Source: Caldilineaceae bacterium
GTDB taxonomy: Bacteria > Chloroflexota > Anaerolineae > Caldilineales > Caldilineaceae
Length of the DNA stretch: 48,254 bases
NCBI GenBank assembly: GCA_026708085.1
Contig: JAPOVP010000134.1
Location: 1-48,254 of the forward strand
Direction: 5' to 3'
Below, piece by piece: positions 43,307 to 48,254 of the stretch. The notes beneath the pieces are model-generated. The model made no database searches and was not told the origin of the DNA. It worked only from the letters and a program-made list of their open reading frames with translations. The translations under genes were made by a program, and so were the position numbers. How positions within the stretch are numbered: the stretch's first letter is position 1; each line of letters begins with the position of its first letter.

Positions 43307-44575
43307 ATGACAACCCCTCAACCACAACGAGCCGGATTCTGCGCCCAGCGCCTCGCCCGCGTTGACAATTTACTACAACGCTACGTCGACAACGGACAAC
43401 TTGCCGGCGCCAGTGGGCTCATCTACCGCAAAGGCGAAACCGCCTACTGCAACGTCTTCGGTCATCGTGAACTTGAGACCGGCCAGCCCATGACCGAAGA
43501 CACGATCTTTCGCATCTACTCCATGACAAAACCGATCACAGCCGTCGCCGCCCTCATGCTGTTCGAGGACGGCCACTTCCTCCTCGATGACCCCGTAGCC
43601 TCCTATCTGCCCGAATTCTCCGACGTCCAGGTCTGTACCGGTGACCTCCAGAACCTCGTTTCTCCTGACCGGCCCCCATCAATAAAGGATCTCTTCATGC
43701 ACACCGCCGGCCTGAGCTATGGCTGGTATCAGGACTCCCCCGTTGAAAATCTGTATCGCCAAGCCTTTGAAAACCGCGAACAGCTGTCGCTGGAAGAGTT
43801 CGTACACAGCTTGGCATCCCTGCCTCTTCTATTCCACCCCGGTTCCCGCTGGCGCTACAGCTATGCCACAGACGTACTCGGACGCCTGGTCGAGGTCGTC
43901 TCCGGTAAACGGCTCGACGAATTCTTCCTCCAGGAGATCTTCAAGCCGCTCGCCATGGCAGACACCGATTTCCATGTCCATGCCGACTGGCTCGATCGCT
44001 TTTCCGCCTGCTACTGTTCCCCAGGCGGCTTCAGCTTTGGCAGTGATGCCGACAGCGACGCCGACGACAAAACAGCCCAATCAGAAAATGGCGATCAGGA
44101 CGCAGAACCGACCATTGAGCTCTTTGACGCGTCCCGCAACAGCCGCTTCAACCAGCCCCCCGCATTTCTCTCTGGCGGCGGTGGCCTCGTCTCAACCCTG
44201 GGCGACTACCTGCGCTTCAGCCAAATGCTCCTCTACGGCGGCGTCCTCGACGGCAACCGCCTGTTGGGACCCAAGACGGTCGAACTGTTGCGCGCCAATC
44301 ACCTGCCGCCCCGCCTGGTTCCCATCGCCATCGGCGATGATGTCGAAGCCGGTTATGGCTTTGGTCTTGGGGTGAGCGTGCTTGTGGATCTTCCGGCCAC
44401 CAGCACTCCAGGCAGTGTCGGCAACTACAGTTGGAGCGGCGCCGCATCGACCCAATTCTGGATCGATCCTGCAGAGGAGATGCTCGGCATATTCATGTCA
44501 CAGTTCATGCCCTTCGGCCACTACCCGGTTGCACGCCAGTTCCGTGTAGCAGCCTACCAGGCCCTCATCGACTGA
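43307..44575 (+). CDS. Beta-lactamase-related serine hydrolase, tandem copy 2
   Basis: The second 422-residue SxxK hydrolase shares the IYSMTKPIT nucleophile motif (S72, K75), RYSYATDVLGRLVE, and a C-terminal GNYSWSG loop in place of GNYGWGG. Differences concentrate in a surface region around 246-266, where this copy has an Asp-rich stretch (DSDADDKTAQSENGDQDAE) and copy 1 has a basic one. That suggests different partners or substrate access. The likely activities are the same as copy 1. ATG 43307 follows aaggaat. The next gene begins 26 bp later, so the pair may be cotranscribed with the dehydrogenase and isomerase. Confidence 0.85.
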   Translation: MTTPQPQRAGFCAQRLARVDNLLQRYVDNGQLAGASGLIYRKGETAYCNVFGHRELETGQPMTEDTIFRIYSMTKPITAVAALMLFEDGHFLLDDPVASYLPEFSDVQVCTGDLQNLVSPDRPPSIKDLFMHTAGLSYGWYQDSPVENLYRQAFENREQLSLEEFVHSLASLPLLFHPGSRWRYSYATDVLGRLVEVVSGKRLDEFFLQEIFKPLAMADTDFHVHADWLDRFSACYCSPGGFSFGSDADSDADDKTAQSENGDQDAEPTIELFDASRNSRFNQPPAFLSGGGGLVSTLGDYLRFSQMLLYGGVLDGNRLLGPKTVELLRANHLPPRLVPIAIGDDVEAGYGFGLGVSVLVDLPATSTPGSVGNYSWSGAASTQFWIDPAEEMLGIFMSQFMPFGHYPVARQFRVAAYQALID

Positions 44576-44601
44576 CCACGGAATGCTCTCTGGAGTAACC
44601 C

Positions 44602-45687
44602 ATGCCCATCCGAAAGGAGTCCCGCCAGCTCCGCGTCGGTATAGTCGGTGCCGGGCCAATCGCACAAATCGCGCACCTGGAGGCCTGTCGCAAGGGACGC
44701 AATACGCAGCTCTACGCCCTCTGTGAGGCAGCGCCCGACCTCTTGGCGCGGGTTTCAGCCATCCACCGCCCCTTCCGCAGCTTCACTCGCTACCCCGATA
44801 TGCTGGCCGACGCCCAGGTAGATGCCGTCATCGTAGCCGTTGCCGACCAGTATCATGTCGAGCTTGCGCTGCAAGCGCTCCGGGCCGGCAAGCACGTCCT
44901 TGTAGAAAAACCGATGGGCGTCACCGTGGAAGAGTGCGAGGCGCTCCGCAACGAAGTGGTTGCTTCCGGGCTCACACTGCAGGTCGGGCACAACCGTCGC
45001 TTCGACCCCGGCGTCATCCACGCCCGCCGCTTCATTCAGGAGGAGATCGGCGGCCTGATGTCAGGCCAGTTCTGGTACTATGACTCCGTCCATCGCTATA
45101 CCATGACCGACGCCCTCCAGCCCATCATCGAGACCAGTTCGAGCGTCCGCCGTCCTCCCGGCAACCCCAAAGCCGACCGCCGCCGCTACCTCATGCTGGC
45201 CCACGGCAGCCACCTTACCGATACCACCCGTTTCCTCTCCCAAAGCGAAATCGTGAAGCTGCGCTCTCGTTACTTGGACCGCTTCAGCCGTCACTGCTGG
45301 TTTGTAGACCTGGCATTCGCTGACGGCAGCCTGGGAAACCTGGAACTGACCATCACCGTTGCCGGCGACTTCGAAGAAGGTTTCCGCGTCCAGGGCGAAA
45401 ATGGCAGCGTCCGCGGACGCCTGCCCCTCTCCTGGTACCACAAGTCCGGCAGCGTCGAGTGCTTCTCTACCCGCGATGACCTCTACACGCGCCCCCTCGG
45501 CCAGGACGGCCACGGCTACCGGCAGCAACTCGAAGGCTGGGCCGACACCATCCTTCACGGCAAGCCACAATGGGGCGCCACTGTCCATGACGGCCTCGCC
45601 ACCATGCGCGCCATGGCCGCGATCGCGCACTCCGCGGCCACCGGCGGCGACTGGGTTGACCTCGATTCAATAAAAGGAGGCGTTTGA
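44602..45687 (+). CDS. Gfo/Idh/MocA family sugar dehydrogenase
   Basis: The 361-residue protein has the Rossmann motif GIVGAGPIAQIAHLEA (13-28), the catalytic-lysine motif VEKP (101-104), QVGHNRRFDPG, and a C-terminal beta domain with HGSHLTDTTRFL (the DxxxH-like position). It is only distantly like the family member at 10264-11463. The substrate is unknown. It is separated from copy 2 of the hydrolase by 26 bp, and its stop codon abuts the ATG of the isomerase that follows, so the two enzymes very probably act on consecutive steps of one sugar pathway. Confidence 0.88.
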   Translation: MPIRKESRQLRVGIVGAGPIAQIAHLEACRKGRNTQLYALCEAAPDLLARVSAIHRPFRSFTRYPDMLADAQVDAVIVAVADQYHVELALQALRAGKHVLVEKPMGVTVEECEALRNEVVASGLTLQVGHNRRFDPGVIHARRFIQEEIGGLMSGQFWYYDSVHRYTMTDALQPIIETSSSVRRPPGNPKADRRRYLMLAHGSHLTDTTRFLSQSEIVKLRSRYLDRFSRHCWFVDLAFADGSLGNLELTITVAGDFEEGFRVQGENGSVRGRLPLSWYHKSGSVECFSTRDDLYTRPLGQDGHGYRQQLEGWADTILHGKPQWGATVHDGLATMRAMAAIAHSAATGGDWVDLDSIKGGV

Positions 45688-46530
45688 ATGGAAGTTGGAA
45701 TCTTCGCCCGCACCTTTGAGGCGCCATCTTTGGCAGGCGTCCTTGACGCGGTCGCTGCTCACGGAATCCGCCATATCCAACTCAACACAAGCTGTATGGG
45801 GCTTTCAGACATGCCCGACGGGCTGGACTCCGCAGCCTGCGAACGGGCGCGCCGCGAGATCAGCGCCCGTGACATCGAGGTGGTTTCGCTTTCCGCCACC
45901 TACAACATGATCCATCCGGACCCGGCAGCGCGTGCCCAGGGCATGCGCCGCCTGGAAGTTCTGGCCTCACACGCCGCCGAACTCGGCACCAACCTGCTGA
46001 CCCTCTGCACCGGCACTCGCAATCCGGACAACATGTGGGCCGATCACCCGCAGAATAGCTCGCCTGAGGCTTGGTCGGACCTGCTGGCTGCCATGGAACA
46101 GGCCCTCTCCTTGGCCGATAACCACGACGTTCGTTTGGGCATTGAGCCGGAGGTTTCAAATGTGGTAAGCTCGCCCGCCAAGGCGCGCCAACTTCTGGAC
46201 ACGATGCGCTCGGACAGGATCACCATCGTCATGGACGGCGCTAATGTTTTTCCCAAGGGAACGATTCACCGTCAACGAGAGATCCTGGACGAAGCCTTCG
46301 ATCTGCTGGGAGATCAAATAGCCCTGGCCCACGCCAAAGATCTCAGCCGCGACGGCGAAGCCGGCCACGAAGCCGCCGGAACTGGACTGCTGGACTATGA
46401 CTATTACCTGCAACTGCTCCATCAAAGCGGCTACCACGGCGCCCTCGTCCTTCACAGTCTGACCCCTGAGCAAGTGCCGGGCTGTGTCCGCTTCCTGCAA
46501 GAAAAGCTACGAAACTATCAGTCAGGCTGA
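45688..46530 (+). CDS. Sugar phosphate isomerase/epimerase family protein
   Basis: A 280-residue TIM-barrel protein of the xylose-isomerase-like superfamily. Likely metal ligands are E153 (GIEPEVSN), D183 (VMDGAN) and H215 (LAHAKDL). The last-strand Glu of many relatives is replaced by His in ALVLHSL, a substitution also seen in some subfamilies. A very strong site aaaggagg seven bases before ATG 45688, with zero-base spacing from the preceding stop, marks coupled translation with the Gfo/Idh dehydrogenase. The substrate is unknown. Confidence 0.85.
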   Translation: MEVGIFARTFEAPSLAGVLDAVAAHGIRHIQLNTSCMGLSDMPDGLDSAACERARREISARDIEVVSLSATYNMIHPDPAARAQGMRRLEVLASHAAELGTNLLTLCTGTRNPDNMWADHPQNSSPEAWSDLLAAMEQALSLADNHDVRLGIEPEVSNVVSSPAKARQLLDTMRSDRITIVMDGANVFPKGTIHRQREILDEAFDLLGDQIALAHAKDLSRDGEAGHEAAGTGLLDYDYYLQLLHQSGYHGALVLHSLTPEQVPGCVRFLQEKLRNYQSG

Positions 46531-46631
46531 CCGTCGTTAGCCCTTCAGCGTAATCAGTGACCCTCCCACGGTCAAGCGCAGAAAACGCACTCGCCGGCCC
46601 GCCGTTCCTAACAATTTGGAAAGGTGCACAC

Positions 46632-47051
46632 ATGAATGGCCGGATGACCGTTTCAGGAGTTCTTGAGTCTGCCCTATATGTCTCGGACCTGCCAGCCGCC
46701 GAGAAATTCTACACCGAGATCCTGGGACTTATCTTTTACTCCAGACTGGAAGGCCGCCATGTCTTCCTGCGCTGCGGCGACCGCATGGTGCTGCTCTTCG
46801 ACGCCGAAGTAACCGCCGTCTCCGCAGGCGGGCCAGGTGACCCGCCAACACACGGGGCCAGAGGTGAGGGCCACCTGGCATTCGCCGTAAAGGACCGTGA
46901 CATCGATCAGTGGAAGCAACACCTTGTTGAAAATGGCATTGAAATCGAGAAGGAGCTTCGCCCCCGAGGCGGTCGATCCATCTACTTTCGCGACCCTTCG
47001 CAGAACTGCCTGGAAATCGCCTCACCGGGAATCTGGGGGATTCCCGAATGA
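46632..47051 (+). CDS. VOC (glyoxalase/bleomycin-resistance) family protein
   Basis: The 139-residue protein has paired beta-alpha-beta-beta-beta modules. The first contains ALYVSDLPAAEKFYTEILGL, and the second GHLAFAVKDRDIDQWKQHL with SIYFRDPSQNCLEIAS carrying the usual metal-ligand Glu in LEI. Family members bind metals and catalyse isomerisation, epoxide opening or extradiol cleavage, or bind drugs. This one lacks the signatures of glyoxalase I itself. ATG 46632 has ggaaagg upstream. It may be cotranscribed with the isomerase 101 bp upstream. Confidence 0.8.
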   Translation: MNGRMTVSGVLESALYVSDLPAAEKFYTEILGLIFYSRLEGRHVFLRCGDRMVLLFDAEVTAVSAGGPGDPPTHGARGEGHLAFAVKDRDIDQWKQHLVENGIEIEKELRPRGGRSIYFRDPSQNCLEIASPGIWGIPE

Positions 47052-47182
47052 ACTGTTCCTTACCCCACCCAAAAAGGAAGTGCGCCCTGGCGGCTAGTGA
47101 GGGCCTTCAGGGCCGGCAGCCGCACCGTTTTGGCTTGCCAGAAAGTCGAGAGCGCTTCGCGAAAACTGCTGTGCCAGCAATT

Positions 47183-47989
47183 TCAACCCTGGGATGACGG
47201 GAACCGCTCCTCCATCCACGAACGCCAGATCGGGTCCTCACGCGAAACAACCTCAGCCGCATCCTCGCCATACAGGTAAAACCGGATCGACAGCAGAATC
47301 TGATCGTTCAGAGGCCACACAAAAAGGTGCGCCACGCCCGCTGTCGGCTCCTCAACATGCAAGATTACCTCGGTCTCGTCAGGCACCGTATCGACCACGC
47401 CTGAGATTCTCAGTTCGCCCGGCGGCGCCGCGAAGCCTTCCCCCTTCTCCACACCCCCGAATCCAAGTGCAGTTGCCAGCTCACTCCACGCCTGTGCCCC
47501 ATCCGCTGCCGCGCCCATAACCTCAATCAGCGCGCACGGCTCTCCCCGGTGATGCGCCATGTAAATCTGCAGTATGCGGAAAAAGGCCGGCCAGCCCGCC
47601 TCCGTGCCCTCGACATAATTGTCATACTCGTCGGTGTCGACAAATAGACTATGCTCCACGCTCAACAGGCACGTCCCGTCCGCTCTCTCCGAAATCTTCC
47701 AGTCCGTGGATACCTCCGGACCGCCCGGGATAAACTCGTCGCTTATGACCGAGAACCCCCGCGGTGGGTCCCATTTAGTTATCTTTGCTGCCGAAGATAT
47801 ACCCGGTCCAAAATAGCAGATCAGGTGTGTGGGCTTGCCATCCGCCCCCTCTGGAAACTCGGACCGCGTAAACCATGCCGAAAGTCCGCCCTCAGTGCTG
47901 ATCGCCCGCCAAACCTCCTCGACCGAGCCCGGCACTTCAACTTCTCCCCGTACCCACCTGCGCCCCGACGGATCTACTTTTATGCTCAT
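47183..47989 (-). CDS. SRPBCC/AHSA1-like domain protein
   Basis: The 268-residue protein starts with an AHSA1/SRPBCC-type domain (about 12-140: EVPGSVEEVWRAISTEGGLSAWF, then WDPPRGFSVIS). A second domain without a clear family follows. The fold is a hydrophobic ligand-binding helix-grip. Such proteins bind hydrophobic small molecules or act as activators of Hsp90-like systems; specific function unknown. ATG 47989 is preferred because ggag lies five bases upstream, whereas the adjacent ATG at 47992 leaves only two. It is convergent with the VOC gene, 131 bp apart. Confidence 0.7.
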   Translation of the reverse strand: MSIKVDPSGRRWVRGEVEVPGSVEEVWRAISTEGGLSAWFTRSEFPEGADGKPTHLICYFGPGISSAAKITKWDPPRGFSVISDEFIPGGPEVSTDWKISERADGTCLLSVEHSLFVDTDEYDNYVEGTEAGWPAFFRILQIYMAHHRGEPCALIEVMGAAADGAQAWSELATALGFGGVEKGEGFAAPPGELRISGVVDTVPDETEVILHVEEPTAGVAHLFVWPLNDQILLSIRFYLYGEDAAEVVSREDPIWRSWMEERFPSSQG

Positions 47990-48082
47990 CATTTCTCCAA
48001 TCTGCGTTCGACATAGTGTGCGACAATGTATCCATCATCCCGCAGTTACGGCTCATCTGCAAGAAGAGTCGCCGTAACCGTG
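47990..48082. other. Upstream region of the SRPBCC gene, with an inverted repeat
   Basis: The exact 8-bp inverted repeat gttacggc (48045-48052) / gccgtaac (48071-48078) spans an 18-base loop 56 bp upstream of the gene. It could be a control site. No promoter pair is clear. Confidence 0.4.
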
Positions 48083-48254
48083 GATCCCAATATGGAGCCG
48101 AACTCTCGCATACCTCTGACAGCAACCAGCCCACCGCCAGTTGCCGTTCCGATTTCCATCAGAGAAAGCCCTTCTCTGACCACTGACCACTAACCACCGA
48201 CCACTGCTTTTCTGGGCGGTCGGGCCTATTCGGCCCTCCCTTGTGCGGGGGCTC
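48083..48254. repeat. Intergenic repeat element, copy 3 (cut by window end)
   Basis: The last 42 bases (48213-48254) are identical to 31197-31238, and the last 30 are identical to the first 30 of the window. Left of the core, blocks resembling copy 2 occur at matching spacing (gatcccaatat near 48083, ctcgcatacct near 48105, cagttgccgttcc near 48139). Between them and the core, ccact-type near-repeats (48178-48206) appear. No gene is present. The element is truncated by the window. Confidence 0.75.

Noticed and set aside
48178..48206. Possible CRISPR-like short repeats (ccact-type units)
   Set aside because: Units are about 7-8 bases, adjacent without spacers and imperfect; no cas genes are present.

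Overview
The window looks like a chromosomal contig from a GC-rich free-living or host-associated bacterium. The gene repertoire is rich in Gfo/Idh/MocA dehydrogenases, TIM-barrel sugar isomerases, enolase-superfamily enzymes and phytanoyl-CoA-type dioxygenase, next to an A2-type haem-copper oxidase cluster with CtaG and SURF1. This suggests a Chloroflexota member (Caldilineae or a relative), but that placement is inference. Coding density is high, many start codons are GTG or TTG, and I found no tRNA, rRNA, CRISPR array or intact insertion sequence.

Layout. Positions 1-421 are a non-coding repeat. Positions 422-5803 hold a hexuronate/acid-sugar block: enolase-superfamily dehydratase, semialdehyde dehydrogenase, UxaC and an SDR. 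Positions 6017-8623 hold GlnRS and a DUF429 protein. Positions 8748-12533 are a minus-strand group: an OSBS/N-acylamino-acid-racemase-like enzyme, a Gfo/Idh dehydrogenase and a sugar isomerase. Positions 13142-16314 hold a zinc-ribbon/LysM membrane protein, a zinc alcohol dehydrogenase and a phytanoyl-CoA-dioxygenase-like protein. Positions 16663-21723 are cofactor genes: fused folK-folP, the siroheme pair (precorrin-2 dehydrogenase and uroporphyrinogen-III methyltransferase), and nadC-nadA on the other strand. Positions 22062-25144 are a tightly packed run: unknown membrane protein, NAD(P)HX epimerase, DUF456 protein, thiamine pyrophosphokinase. Then come a divergent Lgt-like paralogue, lepA, rsmA and an aminoglycoside-phosphotransferase-like kinase with overlapping ends.

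Positions 29999-32704 are the accessory part: a tyrosine-recombinase-like gene that has lost most catalytic residues, a second copy of the repeat, and two decayed gene remnants (a branched-chain amino-acid-type solute-binding lipoprotein and the N-terminus of a GlcF-like iron-sulfur protein). Quinone oxidoreductase follows. Positions 34156-40516 are the aerobic respiration cluster (coxB, coxA, cox4-like, coxC, ctaG, a FixH/YtkA-like protein, SURF1), with a near-consensus promoter. After an MFS transporter come two tandem SxxK serine hydrolases and a second dehydrogenase/isomerase pair, then a VOC protein and an SRPBCC protein. The window ends inside a third copy of the repeat.

The most noteworthy signal is the repeat family: a 42-48 bp near-identical hairpin core embedded in roughly 500 bp of collinear but diverged non-coding sequence. 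One copy is internal and one lies at each end of the window. I did not find a convincing new multi-gene defence or biosynthetic system.
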